64,000 nucleotides of DNA from positions 16,107,081-16,171,080 of the forward strand of contig CP099848.1 of the NCBI GenBank assembly GCA_030062745.1, in the 5' to 3' direction. The number at the start of each line of letters is the position of its first letter. The stretch's first letter is position 1. Position numbers and translations under genes: made by a program. The notes beneath the pieces are model-generated. The model searched no databases. It had not been told where the DNA came from and was given only the letters and a program-made list of their open reading frames with translations. The DNA is from Capitulum mitella (taxonomy: Eukaryota > Arthropoda > Thecostraca > Pollicipedomorpha > Pollicipedidae). Shown in pieces: positions 24,950-37,887 of this stretch.

Positions 24950-25635
24950 ATCTGGCAGCCATTCCAGGGTACAGATACCTTTCCTGCCAAAGGCTGCCTT
25001 TGTTTAGCTGGATCCTTGACTTTTCCAGGTCAACGAACATTATATGGACATTGGGGCCCTTTAGGACATGCCAGGGGCCCGGCCCAGGGGATTCCCTTCC
25101 CATGCCAAGAATTTATAGAGTTGGGATGCTAAGACCCTGCCGCCCTTGGTTTACGTTACGTCACTGGAGCTCCCTTCCCGACACACCTACATCATCTATG
25201 GCAGGAGGACCTTTGCTGGCCGACGACTCCTTTGCAAGGAACATGCTTTCCGGTCCTCGCATATGCCCCTTTGGCAGGTACATGCCGGGGGCCCCACCGC
25301 CTTTCCCGCTCTCTTCCCGACACACCTACATCATCTATGGCATGAGGACCTTTCCTGGCCGGCGGCGCCTTCGCAAAAGAGCATCCTTTCCTGTCTTCGC
25401 ATATACCTTTTGGCAGGTACATGCCGGGGGGCCCACTTGCATTTCTCAGGGGCACCATTCAGGGGCACCCCGCTTCTTGCCAGAGGGGCTTTTGCCTGGA
25501 GTCTGGGGGCCCTTTGCGGTGAAGTGGACTTGGCCTTTCCCAGCCAGGGGTCCCTTTAGGCAAATGTCACGGGGGTCCTGGGCTGAAAAATTTCGGGGGT
25601 CCCAGGACCCCTAGGACCCTCTGGCTACGCTGCTG
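24950..25635 (+). repeat. Interspersed repeat, family member 2, with internal duplication
   Basis: Related in reverse orientation to 1040-1395. Inside it, a roughly 140-bp unit starting CTTCCCGACACACCTACATC and running to ggcaggtacatgccggggg occurs twice (about 25172 and 25313). The element ends in GGGTCCCAGGACCCC followed by a CTGGCTACGC word. Open frames across it are by-products of composition. Confidence 0.65.
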
Positions 25636-27856
25636 AACAGCACCTAACCTTAAAATATAGAACCAGCTGCCGCCGTGCTGTATCGGTCACTTTTTTGTCT
25701 GGATTTCATGTGTGGTACGTCTACACCATATTAAAAATATCTGAGCCTTTCACTGCAGTCTGTGTCGTTGACTAGTCCGTGTCGCCGTGTCATTACGTCA
25801 CTGACTTGCAGACATTTGCCCCATTTGATCGAATGAGTTTATGCAGGCTGCAGGATATAAAAGGTGATTTTTGAGTTTCACACAAGCTGTGCTCTGATTA
25901 ATTATGTCTAGTTTGGATCCGGATTTATAACTGTACGTATATATGATAAACGATTGCTTCAGTTACATCTGTAGTCGTCTTGGTCTGCCATAATAAGGGT
26001 GATTTTTTATGTGTAGCGTTCGCTCCGATAACCTGATAACGTGGTGCGAGGCCTCATCATTGCCATACTATGACTCCGCACATTTGGCCGCTGTTTATCA
26101 CCGTGTGTGTATCTGTGACGTACTCGGACGGCACCAGCTCCATCCCGACCTCTGACCTCTCATGAGCCGACTCTTGACCTTGTCCTCATCGGACAACCCC
26201 GGCCGGGGGTTCACGTGCCTTTTCGGCGCCGGCGCGGCCGGCGGCAGATTTTGAACGCGGGATCCCCGGCCATGCGCAAGAGGACAGTTTGGTCGTGCTG
26301 CGCCCAGACGGTTCCTGGTTGGTCATGAGTCAACTGGTGGCGGGAGCAGAAAACTTCCGTGCCTCCTTCGGGCGTCGGTGATTGGCTGCAGGCAGAGATG
26401 ACGTGCTACCGCCTCTGGACACGCTAGAGGCAATCTTTATACACTAACCGCTCTCAAAAACGATGTCCGTTTCTCCAAGTCGAGGGCCGGAGGCAGGTGG
26501 TTCACCCTGACCAGTCATTTGTTGCTGTGGAACCCGCAATCAAATTTGTCGAAAGCTGCAATTTTCGTCTACTCTCAGCATGTCGGCACTTATCATGGAG
26601 GTAAGGTAAACTGCATTGATATATCCAGGAGCTAATTAGAGCATGTGTACTTGAAACGCTCAGTTTGCCCTTACCTGCATGTATAAAATAACAAAACTGG
26701 GAAGCACTAAGAGCGGTTGGTTTTAGAGACAAAGTACACGCAAGTCAGATCAGTAGCCTGCCAATAATCATCGGGTCGCCAGGCGCAAATTGAAATTAGG
26801 ACCGAGAGGGACCAGGGGGTCATGGACTTCTCCGATACATGATAAAATCTAACAGAAACAAACAAAGTATACATGTTTGAAGAAAACAGGAAACAATAGG
26901 CCTCCGATTCCCGAATGTATCCCGTCCGACCCATGCGCCACTCAGCACATTCCCCGATCCCTGTGGATCATAAGTCACAGACGAAGGAGTTTCAAACTAT
27001 AAAACGTGACGTATAGCGTAAACACACAAACACAGCACAACACACTGGTGAGACGGCTCTTCTCAACACCACGAAGTTTCACAATGCTACCCGTGATCAC
27101 ACAGCAACGACGCCTAATTCGTTCCCATCCGTAACAAACAGTGGCCACGTTTCTTGGAGCTTCTCTTTCTTCGAGAAGTTACATGCAATCATTTTTGTCC
27201 GGATTTAAAGTTTTCGACAGGACTGGACGAAAAGCCTACAAACTGACCACTCTTCGATAATGCTGATTAACTATGAATTGCCTGGAGACCAAAAGGAGCA
27301 ATCTTACAACCTTAGGGTACCGGGAGATCCAAAGATTACTTGTCAGCTTTCCCTTCCCCTCTGGCTGCGCCGGTGTCCACTGACATACTGATGGTGCGTA
27401 TGGTGACTTTGCCGGGCGGCCCCGCTAAATAGATTTCATTTCGTGACTGAATCATGGCCAACGATTCCTTTTCAATGTAGGTTGGTGTCTTCAAGTGAGA
27501 GTACACAGCCAGGGATTTAGCTACGGTTGTCTTCCTTCTGTCAGTTCTCTATGAGTCCATTGCACCAACGTTTTTTTTCATCTCAGCCACTTCCATGTTA
27601 ACCTGATAACAACCTGACGTTGCTCTAAACCAAATCGCAATAATTTTTATTTTCTCAACAGGCGCTCGACCTCATAAGAGCTATTTGCATTCTTTTTTGC
27701 CCGAGTCACATGAAATCGCATTTCTCCACCTTAATCTCCTGCACCGAAATGTTTCCAAATTTTCCCACTATTCCTATACCTCTCTCTCCTGTAGATCTGT
27801 CGTTGACGAACGGGGTTATATCATCACAATACTGTGACATTCTAAATGATTTACCT
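25636..27856. other. No supported gene; GC-rich patch at 26.1-26.4 kb
   Basis: A CpG-rich block, including CGGCGCCGGCGCGGCCGG, lies at about 26190-26290 and is followed by TTTATACACT. It could be a promoter, but no transcript can be attached. The rest shows no coding motif; CTCTGGCTGCGCCGG at 27359 is a scrap of a terminal repeat type. Confidence 0.35.
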
Positions 27857-29091
27857 TAGGGATGCACCGGATCGGAATTTTGCGATCGGCCGGATACCGG
27901 ATATGCTGGATCGGGATGCCGAATGCCCGGCCGGATATCCAGCCTGCTGCGAGATATTATGCTTATCTATTTTTATTTACTATTTTTGCTGAAAAGTGGA
28001 ACGAAAAAGACTGAATGAAAATAAAAATATGCAATGCTGAAAAAAAATATTACAAAATGTTAGCAGTTTATGAATCGCCCCTATTGCATACACATACTGT
28101 GAAGTTCCATAGGTTTCCTTGTAAAAAAATAAAGAAATGGATAAAGAAGATAACAGTCATGGCGGAGCTCACCATATCTCACTGCAGGCAAAGGCATGGG
28201 TGAAGCCTTTGCCTTTTTTTTTTGATTTGAAAAAACTTGCCTTTCCCAAATTTTTGAACCAACGGTTCAAAAATTGGGGAGAAGGGGACAAGCTGACTGC
28301 AATCCACCAAGAACAGGTAGGGCGAAGGGTGAAAATCACTTTTCGGACGTTGCATGACAACGTAGGGTTGAAAGACCTTTTGCTGGATTTCAGAGTTCAA
28401 GGAATTTTGTCACCAATGGGGAACATCTACCTTCGATTCTATTCGATACCTTAAAAATTAGAGGGATAGATCACCACTTCTGGAAAACGCGGGGGAGATG
28501 TCTTCCGCGGCCCGCAGGCAGAGATCAAACCCATGGGCAAAGGCTCCAGAATACGCAGAATGCCATCATAGCGCCTTCGTAGAACTACAATACCTGGCTC
28601 GATAAGCATTCTTTACGCCCGCTAACGTACGCCTTTTGAAGTATATTTGTATCAGAGAATTTGAGAAAGATAAAAAAATGTCTAAAAAATAGAAAGATAA
28701 TACACCACAAAATGGGCTGCTGAGGACATAATGGCTATTGCTTCGCAGCTTTCAGCTTGAGTCCAATTCCTCCAAAATATGCCTCAACCCTCCCGAACTA
28801 AGACGGAAAAGGAGTACTTCAGACAGACTTTGGAGCTGCCAGTTGCATCGAAAATCTAATGTAACAAGGCAGATTTCGCCTGAAACTGTTTTGTACGCAG
28901 ACATTAGAACGACGTCTTGATCGTACACCGCAACGCTAAATATCCGGCAATATCCGGCTGGATCAAAGAAATATCCAGCCGGATGCCGGATACCGGATAC
29001 TCCCCAGGGGAGTATCCGGTATCCGGCCGGATATCCGGCATCGAATATCCGGCCGGATATCCGGCCGGACCGGATATTCGATGCATCCCTA
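27857..29091. mobile_element. Small non-autonomous hAT-like element (CCGGATATCC type)
   Basis: Ends are TAGGGATGCACCGGATCGG on the left and, inverted on the right, TAGGGATGCATCGAATATCC. Subterminal DNA is packed with CCGGATATCCGG palindromes (28930-29085). Flanking 8-mers ATTTACCT (27849-27856) and ACTTGCCT (29092-29099) match at 6 of 8 positions, consistent with a decayed 8-bp target duplication, the size used by hAT transposons. No transposase frame is present; part of the interior (28215-28505) is another repeat. Confidence 0.7.
28215..28505 (-). repeat. Interspersed repeat shared with 48080-48300
   Basis: The reverse complement aligns with 48080-48300: GTTTTCCAGAAGTGGTGAT, then TTTTTAAGGTATC, CCCATTGGTGACA, TTCTTGGTGGA, TGCAGTCAGCTTGT in the same order. 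It lies nested in the small hAT-like element. Confidence 0.7.
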
Positions 29092-29105
29092 ACTTGCCTA
29101 ATACT

Positions 29106-29610
29106 TCACGAAGTATCAGGCAAGTTAGGCTCTGAAGCTTCTTTTATTTTGATGGTCAGAATTTCCATCACTAACACGAACAGATGTGCTGACGCCGGGC
29201 AGCCCTGCTGCAGGCCATGGGAGGGTCGAAACCGCCACGACTTAAAGCCTTTGTTAATCATTGTTAACTCTGTGCTGTTGTGCAATAACCGTACCCATAG
29301 GCGTAGGAACGAAGGGGGGGGGGGGCGTGGGTTGCCAAGAATGCTGAACATTAACCCTATTACGATGCATGGATGGAATCAACTTCAGAATTGGCTTTGG
29401 CTCCCCCACTTTCTGAGGCGTTCCTTCACCCATGTCCGTACCCAACTTATGACATTATCATCAAACTTACAGTCTCTGAATACGTCATAGTCATACACAA
29501 ATCCATGTTCCGCCGTATTAAACGCGTTCCTGAAATCCAGCGTGATAAAACACCTTCTGGTCTGTCGTGTTGCCTTGAGATATCACTGTATTCCTTTGGA
29601 TTATCAAACA
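29106..29610 (-). mobile_element. LINE reverse-transcriptase fragment
   Basis: Minus-strand translation gives ITLDFRNAFNTAEHGF (RT motif A region, 29.5 kb) and GLQQGCPASAHLFVLVMEIL (the region around RT motif B, 29.2 kb). This spacing order is typical of L1/Tx1-type LINEs. Between them lies a short insertion with a poly-G run and CATAGGCGTAGGAAC (about 29296-29330). Frames are broken, so this is a pseudogene remnant. Confidence 0.7.
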
Positions 29611-29744
29611 AAATAAAACGTTACATATATGCAAATAGTTACTGTACATTTTCATTCCTGATTTTTTTCTGATTTATATCATCACAATTTTGAAACCATA
29701 TTGATGTCGATATATTCATTACCGTCTATTAAAAATGCAATATA

Positions 29745-29912
29745 TATACATATATATGTTTCGTTAAAAACGACCGGATGTTCCACATTCACTGATTTCT
29801 TGATGCATCGTTCAAGTCCTCGGGCCTTTCTTTTAGCAAATTCGTCGAGATTACATATCAGGTGTACATAATTTTTCATTGATTTATGTATTAACGTTTC
29901 GAGACAATTATG
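29745..29912 (-). repeat. Penelope-like element terminal repeat, arm 1
   Basis: On the minus strand this arm runs from TGTCTCGAAACGTTAATACA through TGTAATCTCGACGAATTTGC and GGACTTGAACGATGCATCAA. The same order occurs on the plus strand at 31483-31655, so the two arms form a long imperfect inverted repeat around the element. Confidence 0.75.
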
Positions 29913-31500
29913 CCATTTTCGGAATGGCGAGAAGTTGGCATAAAATAATATATAACAGTAGTACATAAAAAGGTAGCTATCAGAATTATTTGCGGTGCAC
30001 CAGTTTACATGTAACATATACCGTCGGTACGAAGATAAGAAAGTGGATAAAATGAGTAATCGAAGCGTTGGATTCAAGGGCCCTGCTAACGCCCTGCTCG
30101 CTGAAAATTGTTTGTTTAGGGCTGGCGAGTTTTCATGAATATGTACACTTCCTCGTATGTGAAGCCGTCTCACGTCATAGCATCTTTGCAATGTGGTCGT
30201 ATGGTCCGTCAGTCGTCGCGTTACGGTCTCGTGTTCTTGTCTCATGTGTTGTCGTGGCGCGGCGTCATGTAAGTGCATAGTCAGTCGTCTGGAGAACGTC
30301 GTAACACCAATATAGTGTACTGGAAGAAGTTTCCAGCCTTCGTATTCACAAGTAAACTGGTACACTACATTGGTGGTTTTTCAGTTTGTCTCGTCGTGTA
30401 TGGTTTTTTGACGAGAAAATCTGAAGTCCTCTGATTTTCGTGATGAATGATTAATTGCAGTTTTCTGTCCTGTTTTGGCTGAAGATATCTGGATATGATT
30501 TCTCTTATCGCTTTTTCGTCTTGTTTGTAGGAGGCTGTCATTTGGTTTCGATAGAAGAGTGTAATCTGGGCCGACTGGTCATGCTGTGAGGGTTCAGTCA
30601 AGTATTTGTTCATGTGTCCTTGTATTACTGTTTCATTGCCTGCATTAGACAAGCCATTGCTCACTAGAATTTGCCTAACTTGTATCAATTCAGAGGGCAA
30701 GTTGGTCCAGTCTGAACACTTTAAATGCACGTCTCACAAAAGCCCGAAAGACACTGGTCTTATAGCGCTTGGGACATTCGCTGTCTGCATTTAAGCACCG
30801 TCCGTTGTCCGTCATCTTTCAGTGAACAGTTATCTCAAAATTTTGTCCGTGTCCGTTGACAGAGATATCAAGGAAAGGAATGACATTGCCAACACTTAAC
30901 ATATACATAAATTTTAAGTTCGATTCGTCCTGGAATGTTTGTCTCAGTCGTTCCAGGTGGCCCGTATCGTTTACGCCAACGAAGATGTCATCAACGTGTC
31001 TACAGCTGATATTAGGTCTAAGACAGTTGTTCTTTAGTATTTCCGTTTCTATATGTCCCATGAAGAAATTCGCAAAGAGGGGCCGAGGGAAGAGCCTATT
31101 GCAACGCCATCAACTTGGCAGTAGAGTTGCCCATCCGGCCAACGAAAAGGCACTTCCTTGGTGCATGAATGTAGAAGCTGCTTTAGGAAAGGCTTAGGAA
31201 TTTTTAGGAAGGCATTTTGGGGTGGCGGTAGACGCAGTTCAGAATAACGGAAATAGTGCGGTCAGAAGCGACGTTCATGAATAGGTTTTCTACATCTAAT
31301 GAAGCTACGATACCCTTAGGTTGACTTGACTGTAGGACGTCGATGAATTCGTCAGCTGTCGACAAGAAATATGGTCTTGGGGCATATGGTGCGAGAAGCG
31401 CATTAAGGCGTTTTGCTAGCTTGTAGTCAGGGGATGGGATTTGAGAAATTATTTGTCTCTGAAGGACTCTGAAGATGAGATAAGTGTCTCGAAACGTTAG
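29745..31500 (-). mobile_element. Penelope-like element, 3' portion (RT and GIY-YIG), degraded
   Basis: On the minus strand, in order: IPSPDYKLAKRLNALLAPY and KGIVASLDVENLFMNVASD (about 31.45-31.25 kb); VDGVAIGSSLGP and GHIETEIL with the catalytic motif RHVDDIF (31.07-30.99 kb; other Penelope RTs have YVDDIF); a linker frame at 30365-30730; then a GIY-YIG-like endonuclease domain, YIGVTTFSRRLTMHL with a downstream HENSPALN (30.36-30.07 kb). At least one stop and frame changes interrupt it, so it is not autonomous. The 5' end of the element is missing. Confidence 0.85.
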
Positions 31501-31655
31501 TACATAAATAAATCAATGGTTTTGTACACTTAATATGTAATCTCGACAAATCTGTTAAAGGAAAAGTTCAAGGACTTGAACGATGCACCAAGAAACTAGT
31601 AAACGCGGAACACGCGGTTGTTTGTAACGAAGCTTGCATAAAAAACATACTGCCA
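31483..31655 (+). repeat. Penelope-like element terminal repeat, arm 2 (inverted)
   Basis: It contains GTGTCTCGAAACGTTAGTAC, TGTAATCTCGACAAATCTG and GGACTTGAACGATGCACCAA, homologous to arm 1 in the opposite orientation. Just inside its end, GATGAG...CTCGAAAC (31475-31498) resembles a hammerhead ribozyme core, which is known from Penelope-like elements. Confidence 0.7.
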
Positions 31656-34600
31656 CAATACACGAATATATATATATATATATGTTTAAGTATACATAAG
31701 TAAAAAACTAATAAGCTTTATACAATTCATTTGGAAACATTTACGCACGAAAAATATCGAATGGAGTTAGCTCAGACCCTTCGAGAGAATCAGTAAAATT
31801 ACAAAGCAACATTTCGAAAATATTTAGTCAGAGGGTTATATCACAGTTCTGAGGCAGAACAGTAGACGAACGAAAAGATGCCATTTATAGTACCTTAACG
31901 AAAATACGGAGTGAAACCAAAGGTGGAAAGGCCCATATTACTGATATTGCCGGGAGGAATTTTAGGTCCCCTCTGTCCATGCATTATCATGTAGGCCTAA
32001 TGTTAAAGTTCAGGATTAATGGTGCGCCTGGAAGCACCAGAAGTACTTGTAACTAGTCCCGTCCCTGAGTCACATTTTACGTTATCATCACGTTTTACTT
32101 CCTGACAGTGATCATTCATTGGGCAAATTCCGTCATTATACATGCCACACTTGATAGAAATAACACACTACAATGGTTCCAACCTTGATTAGCTCCGTTT
32201 GGTGCTCATTGCGTGTGCTCTTGACTTCTGCTGCAGTCGCTGAATATTGTGTTGTGGGTCATTTCGCTAAACGATGCTTTCGCCATTGCGTTGAGCTTAA
32301 GGCCAGGTTTAGACATAATTCAAGACGACAAAAGTTAACACATAATAGCATAAGGAGAACGACGTAGTAACTAAAAAGTTTAGAATACGTGGTTGTCATT
32401 TTAGTCCAAGAGATCACCGGTTATATTTTAGCCTCGCACATGATCACCGTTTACTCTTGAAGATGCGCATACAACTGTGCGCATCTTCAAGAATGTTTAT
32501 GATCAATATACAAAGGCCAAATCTAAGCGGGAGCACTAACCTATAGGCGCACTCTTTTGTCTATGTAACTGGGGCACGGTGTCCAGTTGACCTCTCGTTA
32601 TGCGCCGTAAAAAAGCGGTGTGGTCTGGTCACTTTGTTTCAAATGTTGGGTCATAAAATTCGCTTGTAATCTTCCAGTGTCATTTTCATCATTTTCCTAT
32701 GCGTCAAATTTTCAAAACTAAGATACGTACACAGAAGATCGTATCTATTTGTCAGGGCACACATAAATGACAAACAGTATTTAATGTCCCACACTGCTGC
32801 CCCTGTTACGGTTGAAAAAGACAATATTTATGTCATATGCTGACTTGTTCGTTTCCTTCTCGGGAAGATGAATGCCCACCCGTGCCAAAACAGCTTTAAG
32901 ATATTACGGGTTTTCCTACTATTGAAACGAGCAGTTAGATCCTCTGACATCCCAAATGTGTTGCCAGGTACCGACGACCACAAGGCACTGGCTGAACCAC
33001 CAGAACCTCGATCTACCAATTTTGCTAAACCAACTTTTTAGCACGTGTAAAAATAAGCATCATGGAGACAGCCTGCCTTGCGTCATCTTAATGACATTCA
33101 GCCTGCCGCTGTATCCGTTATGCGTCAGTCGCGGCCATTTATTACTACTAGCACTGCCTCTCGGCAAAACACACAAGCTAATGATATACGTCAGATTAAT
33201 TGCTTGTACGTTAAACCGGCGATTTTTGGGGGATGCCACATAAACATGAATTACTTGACAGCTTCTCTTGTTCATATATCTACTCCTCAAGGATTAATCT
33301 TCCAATTTGGGCACGGCATTCCAGAGTCAAACATAATGCAATCGTCAAAAGCTTTGGAACCATTTTCTCAGAGGCATGCAAATATCACAAAAATGATACT
33401 TGCATGACAAAATGTTGCATGACTACCGGATACCAGAAAAAAAAACTGTGTGAACAATGATGTCTCCAACAACAGTTTTGGTGCAATTTTGGGTGCAGCA
33501 TTTAAGGGTTAAAAATAATGCAAAAAATTATCGTCTGAGTTTCAAACCATTTTGTCTTAGGCATCCAAATCCCACAAAAATACATCATACATAAAAAATG
33601 CTACATTATTCCCGGTGCTACAACCAATGGCGCATACAGTGATGTCTCCGGCAGAGTATTGCTGCAGTTCTGGGTGCAATGTCCGGGGGTTGAAAGCAAT
33701 GTGCCATCAACTTTCGCGAAGGTTCAGCAAAAATAGGATAAAACGTGTTAACTGAGTGCCTCACGCTGAACACACTTATGATCAGATTTCATTACCCGAG
33801 ACGCCAAGATGCACACGACCTTGTTACATTGGTTTCGACATTACAACATTCACTCCAGTCGCGATGAGCTGGTATTCCGTTCCTTCCTCCATCTCGACGT
33901 GTCGGCCCGGGGCGGAGCCGGAGAGTCCCCTCCCAGATGCCAGGGGCGGATCGAGGACCTGAATACGGCTTACATTATTTATATTGGACCTTGCCCACTG
34001 CATTAAGCTGGCTATGGTTAAGACACTTTTCTTACTTTTTTCGCTTCGTAAATTTTTGGAACTTCTGTATCCGCCCAACGACTCCAATGTCTCCACCCGC
34101 CACTGCAAACGGACCCGGACGCCCCCGGAACTGTAAACAAACCCGTCCTGGGCGCGTGGACATTCAAAGTACGCGCTTCAGCGGGCTGTGGACCGTATCG
34201 CGATGGATTCCTGCGCTATATGCTTACAGACTCTACTTTGTTTTTCAAGCCCAGTAACAGAGAACAATCCAAAATCAGTTCCGACCCCAGTGCTGACACC
34301 GGCTTGACAGGTTTATGTATTGGTGGCTCGCGCCATCCGTCGAAGGCGGCCGAGACCCAGGGCAAGTTGGTGTAAAGGGGGCAGCAGCACCAACTTGCAT
34401 TGCATACCCGGTAAATGTGACTAAGGAAGACAAACCGCGTGCGATCCAAAACTTGACCAGTCTAGCAGGGTTATGTCGAGAGAGATAAAACCAACATGAG
34501 AGGGACATAAAGGGAACCTGGGAAACCACCGATTAAGGCCAGTAGGTCACCAGAACAGGACATGCGAACATCCGTGGGTCACGTCAACACGGGATACAGG

Positions 34601-35430
34601 ATCGCACTTGTCCACATGGCCCACCCCGACCCGTCTGCTAAAGAGACGGTCACTCAGCAGGCACTTTTCACGAGGTGTGCCGACACAGTGCAAAAAAATC
34701 GGCTCAGTCGGGGTCCAATGAGTGTTACCATGCTCCTCTGAGCGATATTCTGCGGTCACGAATGGGGGCGATGCGTCCAATCCACTCTTCGGCATCGTTA
34801 TCGCATAATTTATGTATTTATAGGGCGTCGCGACAAAGATTATTTACCCTGTGTCTTCTTTCCTGATCGAAAAATGACACGCCCGTTGAAAAGACAGGAT
34901 TTTTTTTCAGAAAACGTACCATTTATGATGATATGTAGGTAACTGCTCGGCGATAACTGTTCGCCCTAAGTATAGTTGTAACTGCAATTATTAACGGTTA
35001 TTATCCACTGTAACGAAATGTGAAAACAAGTACTATGGTGAGAATGGATGTTGTTATTTTCGAATATCTGGCCATCTTAATGCGTTCATAAAATACCATG
35101 ATGAAGAAAACATTTTCAGGACTTTCACTCTAGGTGGGACAAAAACGAAATAAGTGTCCTGGACAGTTTGGAACTATTAATTCTGGCTTATTTTGAGCAT
35201 GAACTAAAGCCGTTGTGAGATGCCGTGATGACGCTCACGGGAGCTAGAGCGGAAATAACGTTCCTGGAAATCTTCCTACGCCGAAAGTGTGGGCGTGTGG
35301 AAAATTCCCTGGGCCAGCCGCGGGACGACCTGAGACCATCTCCGGACGAGCAACCGGCGACAGGCCACTCCACCCACAGAGATCGCAAAAAGACCGCCAA
35401 TACGAGGAGGAAATAAGATGACGAGCAACC
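31656..35430. other. No supported gene; scattered repeats
   Basis: A short (TA) run lies at about 31669. An inverted 15-bp hairpin is at 32455-32492, and a roughly 180-bp imperfect tandem duplication at 33290-33690 (GTGATGTCTCC...TGGGTGCA seen twice). Open frames lack motifs. Confidence 0.35.
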
Positions 35431-36975
35431 CGGCGGCGAATCACAATGTGTCACATTGTGATTCGCACACAATCACAATCACAATCACAAATCACAAACA
35501 GATCTGCTCCAGACAAACGCAGGCGGAGTTTTCGAGCAGTCAGGAGTGCGACGCTGGAGTACGGCAGTTCATGAAAAAGCGACGGAGTCAATTGTGAGCC
35601 CACCAGCACAGCTCGGCATCAATAGCAACGTTATAGAACAGCGTAAATGTCCCTTTCCCAGCCATCGCAAGCTGGAAATATAAGTGCCCATCCACGGTAT
35701 GCAACTGTCGCCGCCAAGCCACCAAACTCTCATGTGAATATGTGACTGACATGACCATGCAAATGTAGGTTCTGCCGCAGTTCTCCAAATGTTGTCATGA
35801 TAACTATTCATTTCCATACGAACGGAATGCGACTTCGAAATGTATGATGAACATTGCTGATTTGAATGAGCTATGAAAGACGCCACTGACATTTCGATTC
35901 ATCTGTCGCGTGGTACGCCTACTGATATGGTGAGGTCATGGATGCTGTCAAAGCACGAGTTTCCTATAGCGGTAACGGGTTTTGGTACTGAATGGGTTCT
36001 TGCAGCGCATTCGAAATATTTGTCGTGCTGGACGACGGAGTTTAGGCATTGGGTATTGGTGAGCATTGCATGCATGGTAAAACTGTTGGCGAATAAGGCG
36101 TGTGATCAGGACCCACCTGATTTCACACTGCTCTTTTCGGCAGAGGTTTGCTGTTCTGCGCTCGCTGGGAAAGCTGTTCAACATACAACAGCCGTAAACC
36201 TCCCTCAGATCTGTAACTGTAAATCGTACGACATCACGGTTGTGAGAAATGGCTTCAAAATCCATAACTATATAATTTTGGAGCATACTGTGCGTCTGAC
36301 ATTAATGCCAGCTTTCAATATCCTTAACTAGTCTGTCTCATTAAAAACATCCTTCGAAGGTGGAACGAGCCTTTAAAATTAAATCCATCAGGTCACTGGA
36401 AAGCATACATACCACGAGAGATCTCGTTCATAACGATATAACGGCAAGGTCTGCGAATCATTTAGGTTCGCGGATAACGGTAAAGGGAAATTGTATTCAC
36501 GATCTTAAGCGTCCAATAAATTAACCGCTTCACATCCAGATCCATAACATTTTCAGCCATAAAACTTAATTGTTGTTTTGGTATTTCCCGACCACTTTCT
36601 GCCTTGCATTTAAAGCTAAATTGATCAGCATTGCGCGGATAACTTTTTCGAATATTTATTGCCTTGCGGCAACTCATTTTCTTTGCATTCAGCAGACTCC
36701 ATTTCAATCGTGGGCATTAGCTTGTGCATTGAGAGCTTAACGCAACATAACTGCAGTTTAAAATTTACAATATCGACTAGTTTAGCGATAAAAACGTATT
36801 TACGAAAAATGATATCCCAACTTAACCAAGCTTGGCCATTTTTACCAAGTTTCTGTTAACAACAAAGACTGAAAGACTGCATGAACGTAAAGGAGGAAAA
36901 AAGGTGGCATATTTGTTTGACGTCTTAGCAGTGAGTGGAAATCTGCTGTAAAATGGTCGTCCCGTTTATCCGACG
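35431..36975. other. No supported gene
   Basis: It starts with a 31-bp near-perfect palindrome (35436-35466) followed by (CACAAT)n. A 152-codon frame at 35873-36331 has no recognisable motif, and antisense frames are equally long. I do not call it. Confidence 0.35.
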
Positions 36976-36979
36976 TACG

Positions 36980-37565
36980 TATACACGCTGAATGAGTTAT
37001 TTGTTCTGACTGGTGCGATAATTCCGTCGTCGGCTGCCACCGCAGTCGCGGCCATGTTTACAAAGCCTGCGCGAATAGGGCGCGCTGTGTCCGATTTTCC
37101 GGCTCGTCGGAACGGTGAACTGTCAGGTCGCCACGCAGCCGGCAGCAGAGCCGCACCGAATGGAGCCGCCGGCCGGCTCGTCACGTTACCTATCGAAGAT
37201 TATTGACCATTGTGCTGGCCGGCTTCCGGGATGTGACCGGAGCCGACGCCGGTGAGCTCCAGCCGGGCGGGTGCACGGCAGTCCGTCCCCCGAGACGGGG
37301 CGCCAGTGGCGTTGCCGTCTGGGACGGCTGTTTCCAGTCACCGCGCGCAAGCACGGCGTTCCGCGCGGCTGAGCGAGGCGATTGACTTATGGGCTTGGTG
37401 AGTGGACTTCTCAAAGGCTGGCCGCCGATTCCGGCGGCTGGTCTCCACCATGAAACGGTGCGCAGGCGCGAGATGAAGGGGAAACAGACGCCTGTCATTC
37501 GACGTGACGAGCTCTCCCACGTTTTAACGACATCTGTAACGTCACCGTGCGTGGGACATCACCGA
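36980..37565. other. GC/CpG-rich island
   Basis: CpG-dense block between AT-richer flanks. The minus strand is open for 102 codons (37190-37498), but there is no family match. It may be a promoter or first exon. Part of it (37316-37423) was copied in inverted orientation to 37981-38088. Confidence 0.35.
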
Positions 37566-37887
37566 TAAAATACGCCGCGTTAGAGACAGTCTGTTGTGCA
37601 AACGTTTGCAATGGCAGCTGCCTATACCCTGGCAGCCATTTCCCGATCATTTATAGCTAAAAGGTTGCCCCTCGTCGTGACTGGACACGTGAATAGAGTT
37701 TTTTTAGCCCCCACTGCCAACAGGAATCAGAGCCCAAGTATCGGCTATGGCCGACGCTACCCGATATCTTATTTAAGCGTGAGGGAACTGGTGGTACTCA
37801 GTCGAGTTTCGTTCCTTCGTCATGCGACACAAGGTTCAAGCTAGTTGGGTCACTTGCCTATCATGCATGTCACGTGCTGACCTGCAC

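Noticed and set aside
35873-36331. 152-codon plus-strand frame
   Set aside because: No recognisable motif, similar-length antisense frames, and no splice context.
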